A stretch of 64,000 nucleotides of DNA from Acinetobacter brisouii CIP 110357 (GTDB lineage: Bacteria > Pseudomonadota > Gammaproteobacteria > Pseudomonadales > Moraxellaceae), in NCBI RefSeq assembly GCF_000488275.1, contig NZ_KI530762.1:329536-393535 (forward strand), read 5' to 3'. Shown here piece by piece: positions 1-9,811 of the stretch; the stretch's first letter is position 1, and each line of letters opens with the position of its first letter. The notes beneath the pieces were generated by a model. It searched no databases. It was not told where the DNA came from and worked only from the letters and a program-made list of their open reading frames with translations. Position numbers and translations under genes: made by a program.

Positions 1-1
1 T

Positions 2-40
2 AAGCGTACTTGTCACATCACCGTTAAGGTAGGGGTTTGA
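2..40 (+). CDS. rplV: 50S ribosomal protein L22, C-terminal end (partial)
   Basis: Only the last 12 codons and the TGA stop are in the window. The reading frame gives the typical L22 tail, [10 protein letters not shown] followed by G-V. L22 lines the peptide exit tunnel and precedes rpsC in the S10 operon, which is the arrangement here, with one base between this stop and the rpsC start. The call rests on the short tail and on gene order. Confidence 0.85.
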   Translation, partial: KRTCHITVKVGV

Positions 41-41
41 T

Positions 42-794
42 ATGGGTCAGAAGGTTCATCCAATCGGTATCCGCCTAGGTGTTGTGAAACGTCATAACGC
101 TAACTGGTATGCGAGTCCGAAACAATACGCTGAATACTTGCTTAAAGATTTGCAAGTTCGTGAGTTTTTAACTAAAAAACTTAAGAATGCAATGATCAGC
201 AATATTCTTATCGAACGCCCTACAGGCGCAGCTAAAGTAACTATTAGCACTGCTCGTCCTGGTATCGTGATCGGTAAAAAAGGCGAAGACATTGAAAAAT
301 TACAGCGCGAACTTACCAATATTATGGGTGTTCCAGCGCAAGTAAGCATCAACGAAATTGATCGCCCTGACTTGGATGCTCGCCTAGTTGCTGAAGCTAT
401 CGCTTCTCAATTGGAAAAACGTGTAATGTTCCGTCGTGCTATGAAGCGTGCGGTTCAAAATACGATGCGTGCTGGTGCTAAAGGTATCAAAGTTGAAGTT
501 TCTGGTCGTTTAGGTGGTGCGGAAATCGCACGTACTGAATGGTATCGTGAAGGTCGTGTACCTTTGCATACTCTTCGTGCTGACATCGACTACGCTACTA
601 TGCGTGCAGAAACTACTTACGGTACGATTGGTGTTAAAGTTTGGATTTTCCGTGGTGAAATCTTGGGTGGCATGAAACAAGTCATGAACCCAGCACCAGC
701 TGAGGAACGTCCAGCTAAGCGCGGTCGTGGTCGTGGTGAAGGTCAAGAGCGTCGTGGTCGTCGTTCAGACCGTGCTGCAGACAAGGGAGAATAA
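42..794 (+). CDS. rpsC: 30S ribosomal protein S3
   Basis: S3 is a head protein of the small subunit that helps form the mRNA entry site and its helicase activity. The protein has 250 residues. The N-terminal KH domain carries a GKKG loop near residues 78-81, followed by the S3 C-terminal domain to about residue 210. Residues 217-250 form an added tail rich in Arg, Gly and Glu that is absent from the 233-residue E. coli protein. The gene starts one base after rplV and ends three bases before rplP, so it is part of the S10 operon. Confidence 0.98.
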   Translation: MGQKVHPIGIRLGVVKRHNANWYASPKQYAEYLLKDLQVREFLTKKLKNAMISNILIERPTGAAKVTISTARPGIVIGKKGEDIEKLQRELTNIMGVPAQVSINEIDRPDLDARLVAEAIASQLEKRVMFRRAMKRAVQNTMRAGAKGIKVEVSGRLGGAEIARTEWYREGRVPLHTLRADIDYATMRAETTYGTIGVKVWIFRGEILGGMKQVMNPAPAEERPAKRGRGRGEGQERRGRRSDRAADKGE

Positions 795-797
795 TCC

Positions 798-1211
798 ATG
801 TTGCAACCAAAACGTACCAAATTCCGTAAAGTGCAAAAAGGCCGTAACACTGGTCTAGCACATCGTGGTAGTACAGTATCATTTGGTTCGATTGCGATTA
901 AAGCTACTGAACGTGGTCGTATGACTGCTCGTCAGATCGAAGCTGCGCGTCGTACCATTAGCCGTCGTATTAAACGTGGTGGTAAAATCTTCATCCGCGT
1001 ATTTCCAGACAAACCAATTACCGAAAAACCATTAGAAGTACGTATGGGTAACGGTAAAGGTAACGTGGAATACTGGGTTTGCGAGATCAAGCCAGGTAAG
1101 ATCCTGTACGAAATTGAAGGTGTGAACGAAGAATTAGCGCGTGAAGCATTTGCTTTGGCTGCTGCTAAACTTCCGTTTAAAACCACTATCGTGACTCGGA
1201 CGGTAATGTAA
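798..1211 (+). CDS. rplP: 50S ribosomal protein L16
   Basis: L16 is a large-subunit protein close to the A-site tRNA and the peptidyl transferase centre. The 137-residue product begins [17 protein letters not shown], a classic L16 N terminus, and has the family's normal length. Its final TAA shares a base with the next start codon (TAATG), so rpmC is translationally coupled to it. Confidence 0.98.
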   Translation: MLQPKRTKFRKVQKGRNTGLAHRGSTVSFGSIAIKATERGRMTARQIEAARRTISRRIKRGGKIFIRVFPDKPITEKPLEVRMGNGKGNVEYWVCEIKPGKILYEIEGVNEELAREAFALAAAKLPFKTTIVTRTVM

Positions 1212-1408
1212 TGAAAACTAAAGATCTACGTGAAAAATCGGTAGAAGAGTTGAAAGCTTTGCTTGATGAGCAACAGCTTAACCAATTCCGTCTTCGTATG
1301 GCAAAGGCAACTGGTCAATTGGGTAAATCTCATGAAGTACAAGTTGCTCGCAAAGCGATTGCTCGTATTAAGACACTCCTTACCGAAAAACAGGGGAACG
1401 GACAATGA
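1211..1408 (+). CDS. rpmC: 50S ribosomal protein L29
   Basis: L29 is a small helical protein near the exit tunnel and contributes to the docking site for trigger factor and SRP. The 65-residue product begins [15 protein letters not shown] and is predicted to be almost all helix, as expected. It overlaps rplP by one base at its start and rpsQ by four bases (ATGA) at its end. This is tight coupling inside the S10 operon. Confidence 0.97.
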   Translation: MKTKDLREKSVEELKALLDEQQLNQFRLRMAKATGQLGKSHEVQVARKAIARIKTLLTEKQGNGQ

Positions 1409-1662
1409 ATGAAAAAACAGTCCGCACGTTAACCGGCAAAGTTGTAAGCGACAAAATGGACAAGTCTATTGTTGTTCTTATTGAACGCCGAGTTCAACAC
1501 CCGTTGTATGGCAAATCAATCCGCCGTTCAACAAAATTACACGCTCATGATGAGAACAATACTGCTAAAACTGGCGATATCGTAACCATCAAAGAAAGCC
1601 GCCCAATTTCTAAAACTAAAGCTTGGACTTTAGTGGAAGTAGTTGAAGCAGCTGCTGAGTAA
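1405..1662 (+). CDS. rpsQ: 30S ribosomal protein S17
   Basis: S17 is a primary 16S rRNA-binding OB-fold protein needed early in 30S assembly. The 85-residue product has the family's [16 protein letters not shown] start and a HPLYGK segment. It is the last gene of the classical S10 operon. The following 92 bases before rplN hold a long hairpin, described separately, rather than the short spacer usual between ribosomal genes here. Confidence 0.97.
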   Translation: MNEKTVRTLTGKVVSDKMDKSIVVLIERRVQHPLYGKSIRRSTKLHAHDENNTAKTGDIVTIKESRPISKTKAWTLVEVVEAAAE

Positions 1663-1677
1663 TTAGACGTTCTTGTT

Positions 1678-1735
1678 GCATCATCGGTCAATTTCGAGTA
1701 CCCTATGCGTCTTTCGAAATTGTGACCGGTGATGC
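1678..1735 (+). promoter_or_regulatory. 20-bp hairpin at the S10/spc operon junction
   Basis: The stem pairs 1678-1697 with 1714-1735. It has 12 base pairs (one G-U), a two-base bulge at 1722-1723, then 8 more base pairs, closing a 16-base loop. No T-run follows, so it is not an intrinsic terminator. It sits between rpsQ and rplN, where other gammaproteobacteria separate the S10 and spc transcription units. It could be an RNase III cleavage site, an attenuator or a ribosomal-protein target. The role is inferred; the pairing is directly visible. Confidence 0.6.
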
Positions 1736-1754
1736 TCGGTTTTGGAGTAGGGCA

Positions 1755-2123
1755 ATGATTCAAACCGAAAGTATGCTCGACGTAGCAGACAACAGTGGTG
1801 CTCGCCGCGTACAATGTATTAAAGTACTTGGTGGTTCACATCGTCGTTATGCATCTGTTGGCGACATTATTAAAGTTACTGTAAAAGAAGCAATTCCACG
1901 TGGCCGTGTTAAAAAAGGTGACGTGATGAATGCTGTAGTTGTACGTACAAAATTCGGCATCCGTCGTCCAGATGGTTCTGTTATCCGTTTTGATGATAAC
2001 GCGGCTGTTATTTTGAACAACAACAAAGCTCCGATTGCAACTCGTATCTTCGGACCAGTGACTCGTGAACTTCGTACTGAACAGTTCATGAAAATCATTT
2101 CATTGGCTCCTGAAGTTCTATAA
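1755..2123 (+). CDS. rplN: 50S ribosomal protein L14
   Basis: L14 is a large-subunit protein that forms an inter-subunit bridge with 16S rRNA and contacts L19. I place the start at the ATG at 1755 ([18 protein letters not shown]), giving 122 residues, the normal L14 length, with a GGAG-type site (TTGGAGTAGGG) just upstream. The reading frame stays open to an ATG at 1722, but that adds 11 non-conserved residues and lies inside the hairpin. It is the first gene of the spc operon. Confidence 0.97.
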   Translation: MIQTESMLDVADNSGARRVQCIKVLGGSHRRYASVGDIIKVTVKEAIPRGRVKKGDVMNAVVVRTKFGIRRPDGSVIRFDDNAAVILNNNKAPIATRIFGPVTRELRTEQFMKIISLAPEVL

Positions 2124-2132
2124 GAGGCGATC

Positions 2133-2450
2133 ATGGCTAAGATTAAAAAAGGCGATCAGGTTCTCGTGATCGCAGGTAAAGAAAAAGGCAAACAGGGTAC
2201 TGTTCTGTCTGTTTCTGAAGACCGTGTTAAGGTTGAAGGCCTTAACTTAGTGAAGAAGCATCAAAAGCCAAACCGTGTAACTGGCGCTGAAGGCGGTATT
2301 GTTACTCAGGAAGCTTCGCTTCATATCTCAAACGTGGCAATTTTAAATGCTACAACCCAAAAGGCTGACCGTATTGGTTACCAAGTGATTGAAGGCGTGA
2401 AAACTCGCGTTTATAAATCAAATGGTGAACCAGTGGCGGTAGCGAAGTAA
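2133..2450 (+). CDS. rplX: 50S ribosomal protein L24
   Basis: L24 is one of two assembly-initiator proteins of the large subunit. The 105-residue product has the KOW RNA-binding motif at its N terminus (KKGDQVLVIAGKEKGKQG, about residues 5-22). The gene starts nine bases after rplN with an AGAGGCG ribosome binding site. Confidence 0.97.
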   Translation: MAKIKKGDQVLVIAGKEKGKQGTVLSVSEDRVKVEGLNLVKKHQKPNRVTGAEGGIVTQEASLHISNVAILNATTQKADRIGYQVIEGVKTRVYKSNGEPVAVAK

Positions 2451-2465
2451 TAGGTTGAAACGGCA

Positions 2466-3002
2466 ATGGCCAGACTTAAAACACGTTACAATGAAGAACT
2501 TAAAGCTCAATTGCAAGAGCAATTGGGCGTTAAGAATGTGATGGAAATTCCTCGCATTACAAAAATCACTCTTAACATGGGTGTAGGTGCTGCATCAGCT
2601 GATAAAAAATTATTAGATGGCGCACTTTCTGACATGCAAGCAATTGCTGGTCAAAAACCAGTGCTTACACTTGCACGTAAATCTATCGCTGGTTTCAAAA
2701 TCCGTGATGGTTGGCCAATCGGTTGTAAAGTAACTTTACGTGGCGAACGTATGTACGAATTCTTGGACCGTTTGATCGCAATCGCAATCCCTCGTATCCG
2801 TGACTTCCGTGGTTTCTCAGCGAAATCTTTCGACGGTCGTGGTAACTACTCGATGGGTTTGAAAGAGCAAATCGTTTTCCCTGAAATCGATTTTGACAAG
2901 ATTGATCGTATTCGTGGTATGGATATTACTATCACTACTACTGCTCGCACCGATGACGAAGGCCGTGCGCTTATGCGTGCATTCGGCTTCCCGTTCAAAT
3001 AA
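2466..3002 (+). CDS. rplE: 50S ribosomal protein L5
   Basis: L5 binds 5S rRNA and contacts the P-site tRNA. The 178-residue product matches the family in length and in blocks such as [25 protein letters not shown] and [17 protein letters not shown]. It follows rplX by 15 bases. In E. coli the S8 feedback site lies at the start of this gene. I did not find a convincing equivalent structure by eye. Confidence 0.98.
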   Translation: MARLKTRYNEELKAQLQEQLGVKNVMEIPRITKITLNMGVGAASADKKLLDGALSDMQAIAGQKPVLTLARKSIAGFKIRDGWPIGCKVTLRGERMYEFLDRLIAIAIPRIRDFRGFSAKSFDGRGNYSMGLKEQIVFPEIDFDKIDRIRGMDITITTTARTDDEGRALMRAFGFPFK

Positions 3003-3011
3003 GAGGTCGAT

Positions 3012-3317
3012 ATGGCTAAGAAAGGTATGATTAATCGCGAATTAAAACGCGAAAAAACTGTTGCTAAATTTGCTGCCAAACGTGCTGAATTAAAAGCTAC
3101 GATTGCAAATGTAAATGCAAGCGACGAAGAGCGTTTTGAAGCGATGATGAAGTTACAAGCATTGCCACGTAATGCATCTCCTGTACGTCTTCGCAACCGT
3201 TGTGGTTTAACTGGTCGTCCTCATGGTTATTTCCGTAAGTTCGGTCTAAGCCGTAACAAATTACGTGACACTGTGATGCAAGGTGATGTGCCAGGCGTTG
3301 TTAAGGCAAGCTGGTAA
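3012..3317 (+). CDS. rpsN: 30S ribosomal protein S14 (C-minus form)
   Basis: S14 is a late-assembling head protein of the 30S subunit. The 101-residue length and the lack of paired CxxC motifs mark it as the long, zinc-independent form typical of proteobacteria. The conserved block [21 protein letters not shown] is present near residues 61-81, with a single Cys in that block. It follows rplE by nine bases. Confidence 0.97.
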   Translation: MAKKGMINRELKREKTVAKFAAKRAELKATIANVNASDEERFEAMMKLQALPRNASPVRLRNRCGLTGRPHGYFRKFGLSRNKLRDTVMQGDVPGVVKASW

Positions 3318-3328
3318 GGAGCGACTAA

Positions 3329-3724
3329 ATGAGTATGCAAGATACCGTTGCCGACATGCTAACACGTGTTCGTAACGCACAAATGGCTAAGAAATCAACT
3401 GTTTCTATGCCAAGCTCTAAATTAAAAGTTGCTATTGCAAATGTATTAGAGCAAGAAGGTTATATTTCAAATGTAGACGTTGCTGACAACGAAGGCAAAG
3501 CTACTTTGACTATTACTTTAAAATATTTTGAAGGCAAGCCAGTTATTGAAACTGTGAAACGCGTAAGCCGTCCAGGTCTTCGCCAATATCGCGGTAAAGA
3601 TAAACTTCCTAGCGTTAAGCAAGGTTTGGGTATTGCAATTGTTTCTACAAGCAAAGGCATCATGACTGATCGCGCTGCACGTGCTGCAGGTGTTGGTGGT
3701 GAAGTTATTGCTTTTGTTTCTTAA
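3329..3724 (+). CDS. rpsH: 30S ribosomal protein S8
   Basis: S8 binds the central domain of 16S rRNA and, in E. coli, represses the spc operon by binding its mRNA. The 131-residue product begins [18 protein letters not shown] and ends with GGEVIAFVS, the typical S8 end. An AAGGAG site at 3316 supports the ATG at 3329 over the second ATG six bases later. Confidence 0.97.
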   Translation: MSMQDTVADMLTRVRNAQMAKKSTVSMPSSKLKVAIANVLEQEGYISNVDVADNEGKATLTITLKYFEGKPVIETVKRVSRPGLRQYRGKDKLPSVKQGLGIAIVSTSKGIMTDRAARAAGVGGEVIAFVS

Positions 3725-3737
3725 TAGGTGATTCCTC

Positions 3738-4271
3738 ATGTCTCGTGTGGCTAAAGCCCCAGTAACTGTACCTAACGGTGTAACAGTTACTCAGAACGGC
3801 CGGCAGGTCGAAGTGAAAGGCACTAAAGGTACATTGTCTTTCAACCTGCATGCGCTGGTCGAGCTAAAACAGGAAGAAGGTAAACTTCAAATTGCTCCAG
3901 TTAAAGAGTCAAAAGACGCTTGGATGCAAGCTGGTACTGCTCGCGCTGTATTGAACAACCTTGTTAAGGGTGTTAACGAAGGTTTTGAACGTAAGTTACA
4001 ACTTATCGGTGTCGGTTACAAAGCTGCGATCAAAGGAAATGTGGTTAATTTAAACCTCGGTTTCTCGCATCCAATCGACTACGTATTGCCTGAAGGTGTA
4101 ACTGCAGAAACTCCAACAGCAACTGAAATCGTTTTGAAATCAGCGAATAAGCAATTGTTGGGTCAAGTAGCTGCAAATATCCGTTCTTACCGTTCACCAG
4201 AGCCATATAAAGGTAAAGGTGTTCGTTACTCGGATGAAGTTGTTCTTCGTAAAGAAGCTAAGAAGAAATAA
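3738..4271 (+). CDS. rplF: 50S ribosomal protein L6
   Basis: L6 has two related RNA-binding domains and sits near the sarcin-ricin loop, where elongation factors bind. The 177-residue product contains the signature [14 protein letters not shown] near its C terminus and has normal length. It lies between rpsH and rplR with 13- and 14-base spacers. Confidence 0.98.
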   Translation: MSRVAKAPVTVPNGVTVTQNGRQVEVKGTKGTLSFNLHALVELKQEEGKLQIAPVKESKDAWMQAGTARAVLNNLVKGVNEGFERKLQLIGVGYKAAIKGNVVNLNLGFSHPIDYVLPEGVTAETPTATEIVLKSANKQLLGQVAANIRSYRSPEPYKGKGVRYSDEVVLRKEAKKK

Positions 4272-4285
4272 GGCGCGAGGTTCTT

Positions 4286-4636
4286 ATGAACGAAAAGAAA
4301 CAATCCCGTTTGCGTCGTGCGAAAAGCACACGCTTGCACATTCGTGCATTGGGTGCGACTCGTTTGTGTGTAAACCGCACTCCGCGTCACATCTATGCTC
4401 AAGTTATCTCAGCAGATGGTGGCAAAGTTTTAGCGCAAGCTTCTACTTTGGATGCATCTTTACGTGCTGGTGCAACTGGTAACATTGAAGCAGCGACTAA
4501 AGTTGGTGCATTAATCGCAGAACGTGCGAAAGCAGCAGGTGTAACTAAAGTTGCATTTGACCGTTCTGGTTTTAAATATCATGGTCGTATTAAAGCCTTG
4601 GCTGATGCTGCTCGTGAAGGCGGCTTGGAGTTCTAA
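4286..4636 (+). CDS. rplR: 50S ribosomal protein L18
   Basis: L18 binds 5S rRNA and attaches it to the large subunit together with L5. The 116-residue product has the family blocks [16 protein letters not shown] and [24 protein letters not shown]. Only two bases separate it from rpsE. Confidence 0.97.
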   Translation: MNEKKQSRLRRAKSTRLHIRALGATRLCVNRTPRHIYAQVISADGGKVLAQASTLDASLRAGATGNIEAATKVGALIAERAKAAGVTKVAFDRSGFKYHGRIKALADAAREGGLEF

Positions 4637-4638
4637 TC

Positions 4639-5136
4639 ATGGCGAAAGTTGAACAAAACGAAGGTCTCGTTGAGAAGCTGGTTGCCGTTGATCGTGTAGC
4701 CAAGGTTGTTAAAGGTGGTCGTATCTTCTCTTTCACAGCATTGACTGTGGTTGGTGATGGTAATGGTCGTGTAGGTTTTGGTCGTGGTAAAGCACGTGAA
4801 GTTCCAGCTGCTATTTCTAAAGCACTTGAAGCTGCTCGTCGTAACATGATCACTGTAGACCTTGCTGGTACTACTTTACAACATCCTGTGAATGCTCGTC
4901 ATGGTGCAAGTCGTGTATATATGCAACCTGCTTCAGAAGGTACTGGCGTAATTGCTGGTGGCGCTATGCGTGCTGTTCTTGAAGCTGCAGGTGTACATAA
5001 CGTACTTGCTAAATGTTATGGTTCTACCAATGCTGCAAACGTAGTAAACGCAACTTTCAAAGGTTTGCGTGACATGACTTCTCCTGAGAAAGTCGCTGCG
5101 AAACGTGGTAAATCAGTAGAACAAATTCAAGGGTAA
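4639..5136 (+). CDS. rpsE: 30S ribosomal protein S5
   Basis: S5 lies at the mRNA entry tunnel of the 30S subunit and affects decoding accuracy. The 165-residue product has the double-stranded-RNA-binding-like N-terminal domain ([19 protein letters not shown], then [14 protein letters not shown]) and the typical C-terminal segment [16 protein letters not shown]. The position between rplR and rpmD is standard for the spc operon. Confidence 0.98.
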   Translation: MAKVEQNEGLVEKLVAVDRVAKVVKGGRIFSFTALTVVGDGNGRVGFGRGKAREVPAAISKALEAARRNMITVDLAGTTLQHPVNARHGASRVYMQPASEGTGVIAGGAMRAVLEAAGVHNVLAKCYGSTNAANVVNATFKGLRDMTSPEKVAAKRGKSVEQIQG

Positions 5137-5142
5137 TCGATC

Positions 5143-5319
5143 ATGAAAACGATTAAAGTTACCCAGACTAAATCTAGCTCGCATCGTTTAAAAAATCATA
5201 AACTTTGCCTTCAAGGTCTAGGTCTGCGTCGCATCGGTCATACTGTAGAAGTGCAAGACACTCCTTCTAACCGTGGTATGATCAATAAAGTCTACTATAT
5301 GGTTAGTGTAGAGGAATAA
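5143..5319 (+). CDS. rpmD: 50S ribosomal protein L30
   Basis: This 58-codon gene lies between rpsE and rplO. It starts [15 protein letters not shown] and includes the L30 block [20 protein letters not shown]30 is a small, non-essential large-subunit protein. Spacing is six bases from rpsE and three bases to rplO, as expected for the spc operon. Confidence 0.96.
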
Positions 5320-5322
5320 GCC

Positions 5323-5763
5323 ATGACTCTGCGTTTAAACGAACTTGCGCCTGCAGAAGGTGCTAAACGCGAACATCGTCGTCTTGGCCGTGGTATCGGT
5401 TCAGGTGTTGGTAAGACTGGTGGTCGTGGTGTTAAAGGTCAGAAATCACGTAAGAGCGGTGGTGTACGTCCAGGTTTTGAAGGCGGTCAAACAGCGATTT
5501 ATCGTCGTTTACCTAAATTTGGTTTCACTAGCCAAATCGCTTTAAAAACTGCTGAAGTACGTCTATCTGAACTTGCTAAAGTGGAAGGCGACATTGTTAG
5601 CCTTGAAACTTTAAAAGCTGCAAACGTGGTACGTCGCGATCAAATTCGCGCTCGCGTTGTACTTTCTGGTGAAGTAACTCGTGCATTTACTGTTAAAGGT
5701 GTTGCATTGACTAAAGGCGCACAGGCTGCAATTGAAGCTGCTGGCGGTAAAGTCGAGGAGTAA
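5323..5763 (+). CDS. rplO: 50S ribosomal protein L15
   Basis: L15 is a late-assembling large-subunit protein with an extended basic N-terminal arm. The 146-residue product begins [20 protein letters not shown] and has the Gly/Arg/Lys-rich arm and the [18 protein letters not shown] block. It is followed six bases later by secY. Confidence 0.98.
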   Translation: MTLRLNELAPAEGAKREHRRLGRGIGSGVGKTGGRGVKGQKSRKSGGVRPGFEGGQTAIYRRLPKFGFTSQIALKTAEVRLSELAKVEGDIVSLETLKAANVVRRDQIRARVVLSGEVTRAFTVKGVALTKGAQAAIEAAGGKVEE

Positions 5764-5769
5764 TCACTA

Positions 5770-7122
5770 GTGTCTATGTCTCCTAGTTCCTCAGGTCATG
5801 TTAACATGATGAAAGGTCAACCATTTCACGTGAAATATCGTGAAATTATTCGGCGGATGGTTTTTCTTATCTGTGCCTTGTTGGTCTTTCGGCTAGGATC
5901 GCATATTCCAGTACCAGGCATTAATAATGCTGCACTTGAACGACTTTTTAATGCAAACCAAGGGACTATCCTTGGTTTGTTTAACATGTTTTCAGGTGGT
6001 GCATTACAACGAATGTCTATTCTTGCCCTAGGGATCATGCCATACATCTCTGCATCAATTATTGTGCAGTTAATGTCTACCGTGATTCCTTCGCTCGAAG
6101 CTTTGAAAAAAGAAGGTGAGCAAGGTAAGCGCAAAATTAACCAGTATACACGTCAAGGCACATTATTACTTGCAGTTGTACAAGCAACGGGAATGTGTGC
6201 TGGTCTGATTAGTCAAGGAATTACTTTGACGAATGGTCTGGCATTTTATGTACCTGCTGTGAGTTCGCTTGTTGCAGGCACAATGTTCTTGATGTGGCTT
6301 GGAGAGCAAATTACCGAGCGTGGAATTGGTAATGGTATCTCAATGATTATTTTTGCTGGGATTGTTGCAAATTTACCAAATATGGTTTTGCAATTCTTCT
6401 CAGCCGATAGTCAAACAAGCATGATTGGCGTGGTTGTTTTTGCTTTGATTGCGCTTGCTGTCTTGGCTGCAATCGTATTTATCGAAAAGGCACAACGTCG
6501 TATTTCGGTAAACTATGCACAAAAACAGCAAGGTCGTCGTATTTTTACGGCTCAGCAAACACATTTGCCATTAAAAATTAATATGGCAGGGGTGATTCCT
6601 GCAATTTTTGCAAGCTCATTGTTATTATTTCCAGCAAGTTTGGGACAATGGGTCGGAAGCGCTGATCCGAATGCTGGTGTAATAAAGCGTACACTGCAAG
6701 ATTTGGCACTTGTTTTGTCGCCTGGACATACTTTGTATTTGGTGCTCTTTGGTGCGTTAATTATCTTTTTCTGTTATTTTTATACGGCGCTTGTATTTAG
6801 TCCAAAAGAAGTAGCGGAAAACTTAAAACGCAGCGGAGCTTATGTGCCTGGTATTCGCCCAGGTGAGCAAACTGCTCGTTATTTAGATTTTATTCTCAAT
6901 CGTTTGACCTTTATTGGGGCAATATATATTACAGTGATCTGTTTGATGCCAATGATTTTACAAAGTGCTTTTGGCATGACCGTAAATATTGGTGGTACAT
7001 CGCTGTTAATTGTTGTTGTTGTTGTGATGGATTTTATGGCGCAGTTACAAGCCCATTTGACTTCACACCAATATGATAATCAGACGCTCATGAGAAAAAC
7101 GACTGCTCATCCGAAGGGATAA
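5770..7122 (+). CDS. secY: Protein translocase subunit SecY
   Basis: SecY is the channel subunit of the SecYEG translocon in the inner membrane. The 450-residue product has ten predicted membrane segments, the early [14 protein letters not shown] block and the cytoplasmic loop [10 protein letters not shown]. It also has the late cytoplasmic loop around [16 protein letters not shown] that contacts SecA and ribosomes. I use the GTG at 5770; an in-frame ATG six bases later is an equally possible start. Its place between rplO and rpmJ is the standard spc operon order. Confidence 0.97.
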   Translation: MSMSPSSSGHVNMMKGQPFHVKYREIIRRMVFLICALLVFRLGSHIPVPGINNAALERLFNANQGTILGLFNMFSGGALQRMSILALGIMPYISASIIVQLMSTVIPSLEALKKEGEQGKRKINQYTRQGTLLLAVVQATGMCAGLISQGITLTNGLAFYVPAVSSLVAGTMFLMWLGEQITERGIGNGISMIIFAGIVANLPNMVLQFFSADSQTSMIGVVVFALIALAVLAAIVFIEKAQRRISVNYAQKQQGRRIFTAQQTHLPLKINMAGVIPAIFASSLLLFPASLGQWVGSADPNAGVIKRTLQDLALVLSPGHTLYLVLFGALIIFFCYFYTALVFSPKEVAENLKRSGAYVPGIRPGEQTARYLDFILNRLTFIGAIYITVICLMPMILQSAFGMTVNIGGTSLLIVVVVVMDFMAQLQAHLTSHQYDNQTLMRKTTAHPKG

Positions 7123-7142
7123 GCGCACTTAGAGGTTTCATC

Positions 7143-7259
7143 ATGAAAGTACAGGCTTCTGTAAAGAAAATTTGTGGTAGCTGTAAAGTTATCCGTCGTA
7201 ATGGGGTAGTTCGCGTAATTTGTAGCGCTGAACCCCGTCATAAGCAGCGTCAAGGTTAA
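7143..7259 (+). CDS. rpmJ: 50S ribosomal protein L36
   Basis: This 38-codon gene encodes a short protein beginning [15 protein letters not shown]. It carries the zinc ligands Cys11, Cys14 and Cys27 plus a C-terminal His, so it is the zinc-binding (C-plus) L36 form. It closes the spc operon, 20 bases after secY. A 109-base gap with promoter-like and hairpin elements follows before rpsM. Confidence 0.96.
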   Translation: MKVQASVKKICGSCKVIRRNGVVRVICSAEPRHKQRQG

Positions 7260-7276
7260 TTTGTAATTAAGACCTG

Positions 7277-7333
7277 TTGATTTCAGTAGGCGAATTGGGT
7301 TACTATCCGCCCCTCAAGAATTTGATGGGGCGG
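7277..7333 (+). promoter_or_regulatory. Candidate alpha-operon promoter and rpsM leader hairpin
   Basis: The 109-base gap before rpsM contains TTGATT at 7277 and TACTAT at 7301 with an 18-base spacer, a plausible sigma-70 promoter for the alpha operon. Overlapping its downstream side, 7307-7313 (CCGCCCC) pairs with 7327-7333 (GGGGCGG), extended by TCA/TGA across a one-base bulge. In E. coli, S4 represses this operon at a folded rpsM leader. Whether this hairpin has the same role is inference. If transcription starts from this promoter, the left arm would be partly lost. Confidence 0.4.
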
Positions 7334-7368
7334 TTGATTATCTCGACCTGCCTTTTTGGAGAAAGTGA

Positions 7369-7725
7369 ATGGCTCGTATTGCCGGTGTAAACATTCCGGA
7401 TAACAAGCATGCTGTTATCTCCCTCACGTACATTTTTGGTGTTGGTCGCCACACTGCTAAGAATATCTTGGCTGCTGTTGGTATCGCTACAACAACTAAA
7501 GTGCGTGAATTGGATGATGCTCAGCTTGATGCGATTCGTGCAGAAGTTGCTAAGGTTCCTACCGAAGGTGACTTGCGTCGCGAAATTTCCATGAACATTA
7601 AACGTTTAATGGATTTAGGCTGCTACCGTGGTCTTCGTCATCGTCGTAGCTTGCCTGTCCGCGGTCAACGCACCAAAACTAACGCACGTACCCGTAAAGG
7701 TCCGCGCAAACCGATTAAAAAGTAA
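7369..7725 (+). CDS. rpsM: 30S ribosomal protein S13
   Basis: S13 sits at the top of the 30S head and bridges to the 50S subunit near the P site. The 118-residue product begins [19 protein letters not shown] and has the basic tail [28 protein letters not shown] site precedes the ATG. It is the first gene of the alpha operon. Confidence 0.98.
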   Translation: MARIAGVNIPDNKHAVISLTYIFGVGRHTAKNILAAVGIATTTKVRELDDAQLDAIRAEVAKVPTEGDLRREISMNIKRLMDLGCYRGLRHRRSLPVRGQRTKTNARTRKGPRKPIKK

Positions 7726-7744
7726 GATTTCTGGAAGCTAAAAG

Positions 7745-8131
7745 ATGGCTAAAGATACTCGCACACGCAAGAAGGTCACTCGTACCGTCTCTGAAGGTGT
7801 TGCACACATTCACGCGTCTTTTAATAACACCATTGTAACGATTACCGATCGTCAAGGTAATGCATTGGCTTGGGCTACCTCTGGTGGACAAGGCTTCCGT
7901 GGTTCACGTAAATCAACTCCGTTTGCTGCTCAGGTAGCTGCTGAAGTTGCTGGTAAAGCAGCTTTGGATTACGGTTTGAAAAATCTGGACGTCCTTGTAA
8001 AAGGTCCTGGTCCTGGTCGTGAGTCTGCGGTTCGTGCATTAGGTGCAGTGGGTTATAAAATTAACAGCATTACCGATGTGACGCCAATTCCTCACAACGG
8101 TTGCCGTCCACCTAAAAAACGTCGCGTGTAA
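7745..8131 (+). CDS. rpsK: 30S ribosomal protein S11
   Basis: S11 lies on the 30S platform near the mRNA exit (Shine-Dalgarno) region. The 128-residue product has the family blocks [20 protein letters not shown] and [14 protein letters not shown], and ends [12 protein letters not shown]. It follows rpsM by 19 bases. Confidence 0.98.
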
Positions 8132-8143
8132 GGAGAAACATTC

Positions 8144-8767
8144 ATGGCTCGTTATATTGGTCCAAAATGCAAACTCTCTCGCCGCGAAGGGACAGACCTG
8201 CAACTTAAATCTGGCGTTAAACCGTTTGACGTCAAAACTAAAAAGCATGCAAAAGCGCCTGGTCAACATGGCCAAGCTCGCGGAAAGCAATCTGAGTATT
8301 CACTACAATTACGTGAAAAACAAAAAGTCCGTCGTATGTACGGCGTGTTAGAGCGTCAATTTAGTAACTACTATAAAGAAGCAGCTCGTGTTAGAGGTGC
8401 AACAGGTGAAAACTTGTTGAAACTGCTTGAAAGCCGCCTTGATAACGTAGTTTATCGCATGGGTTTTGGTTCTACACGTGCAGAAGCTCGTCAGCTTGTA
8501 AGTCACCGTTCTATTACATTGAATGGTCGTCGCGTTAACATCGCGTCTATTCAAGTTAAAGCGGGTGATGTAATTGCTGTTCATGAAGGTGCTAAACAAC
8601 AATTGCGTATTAAAAATGCAATTGAGTTAGCGACTCAACGTGGTATTCCTGCTTGGATGGAAGTTGATCATTCTAAGTTTGAAGGTACGTTCAAAGCTGC
8701 ACCAGATCGTTCAGATCTACCTGCTGAAATCAATGAAAGCTTGATTGTAGAATTGTATTCTAAATAA
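8144..8767 (+). CDS. rpsD: 30S ribosomal protein S4
   Basis: S4 is a primary assembly protein that binds the 5' domain of 16S rRNA and, in E. coli, represses the alpha operon. The 207-residue product begins [16 protein letters not shown]. It contains an S4 RNA-binding domain in the middle ([20 protein letters not shown]) and a C-terminal segment containing PAWMEVD. An AAGGAG site precedes it. Confidence 0.98.
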   Translation: MARYIGPKCKLSRREGTDLQLKSGVKPFDVKTKKHAKAPGQHGQARGKQSEYSLQLREKQKVRRMYGVLERQFSNYYKEAARVRGATGENLLKLLESRLDNVVYRMGFGSTRAEARQLVSHRSITLNGRRVNIASIQVKAGDVIAVHEGAKQQLRIKNAIELATQRGIPAWMEVDHSKFEGTFKAAPDRSDLPAEINESLIVELYSK

Positions 8768-8785
8768 TCCTTGAGGTAGCAATAA

Positions 8786-9793
8786 ATGACGCGTACTGCA
8801 AACGAGTTTCTAACTCCGCAAGCGATCAAGGTCGAAGCGGCAAGCGGGACCTCGGCAAAAGTGATTCTGGAACCTTTAGAGCGTGGCTTTGGTCATACTC
8901 TTGGTAATGCTTTACGTCGCATTCTATTGTCTTCTTTACCTGGCGCTGCTGTGGTTGAAGTAGAGATAGAAGGTGTCGAGCACGAGTACAGTACTTTAGA
9001 AGGCTTGCAGCAGGACATCGTCGAGCTCTTGCTGAACCTTAAAGGATTGTCTATTAAGCTGTTCGATCAAAACGAAGCTTACCTAACATTAGAAAAACAA
9101 GGTCCAGGAGATGTAACAGCTGCTGACCTTCGTTTACCTCATAATGTTGAATTGGTGAATCCTGAGCATTTGATCGGCACGTTAAGTGCTACAGGCGCAT
9201 TAAAAATGCGTTTGAAAGTGTCTCAAGGTCGCGGTTATGAAACATCTGACTCACGTTTCCCTGAAGGTGAAACACGTCCGGTAGGTCGTTTGCAGTTAGA
9301 TGCTTCTTATAGCCCAATCAAGCGTGTGTCTTATACCGTTGAAAATGCGCGTGTAGAACAACGTACAGACCTTGATAAGCTGGTCATTGATCTTGAAACC
9401 AACGGTACAGTTGATCCTGAAGAAGCTATCCGCAAAGCGGCAACAATCTTGCAACAACAAATTGCAATTTTTGTTGATCTTCAGAAAGATCAAGCTCCTG
9501 TTGCTCAAGAACCTCGCGAAGAAGTCGATCCAATTTTGCTTCGTCCAGTAGATGATCTCGAGCTTACTGTTCGTTCTGCTAACTGTTTGAAAGCAGAAAA
9601 TATTTACTACATTGGTGATCTTGTACAACGCACCGAAGTTGAGTTGTTAAAAACTCCTAACTTAGGTAAAAAATCGTTGACTGAGATTAAAGATGTTTTA
9701 GCTTCGAAAGGCTTGCAGCTCGGCATGCGCTTAGAAAACTGGCCACCAGCTAGTTTGCGTATGGACGATCGTTTCGCCTATCGTAGCCGTTAA
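8786..9793 (+). CDS. rpoA: DNA-directed RNA polymerase subunit alpha
   Basis: The alpha subunit dimerises to nucleate RNA polymerase assembly and contacts activators and UP elements. The 335-residue product has the N-terminal assembly domain ([20 protein letters not shown]), a flexible linker near residues 235-248 and the C-terminal DNA-binding domain ([18 protein letters not shown]). The length is close to the 329-residue E. coli protein. It lies between rpsD and rplQ in the alpha operon. Confidence 0.98.
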   Translation: MTRTANEFLTPQAIKVEAASGTSAKVILEPLERGFGHTLGNALRRILLSSLPGAAVVEVEIEGVEHEYSTLEGLQQDIVELLLNLKGLSIKLFDQNEAYLTLEKQGPGDVTAADLRLPHNVELVNPEHLIGTLSATGALKMRLKVSQGRGYETSDSRFPEGETRPVGRLQLDASYSPIKRVSYTVENARVEQRTDLDKLVIDLETNGTVDPEEAIRKAATILQQQIAIFVDLQKDQAPVAQEPREEVDPILLRPVDDLELTVRSANCLKAENIYYIGDLVQRTEVELLKTPNLGKKSLTEIKDVLASKGLQLGMRLENWPPASLRMDDRFAYRSR

Positions 9794-9811
9794 TTAAGTA
9801 GGACTATCACC

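Noticed and set aside
1722..1754. Upstream ATG for rplN at 1722
   Set aside because: It adds 11 non-conserved residues and lies in the hairpin; 1755 gives the exact L14 start.
4219..4482. An 87-codon frame across rplF and rplR
   Set aside because: It is out of frame with both ribosomal genes, which are certain.
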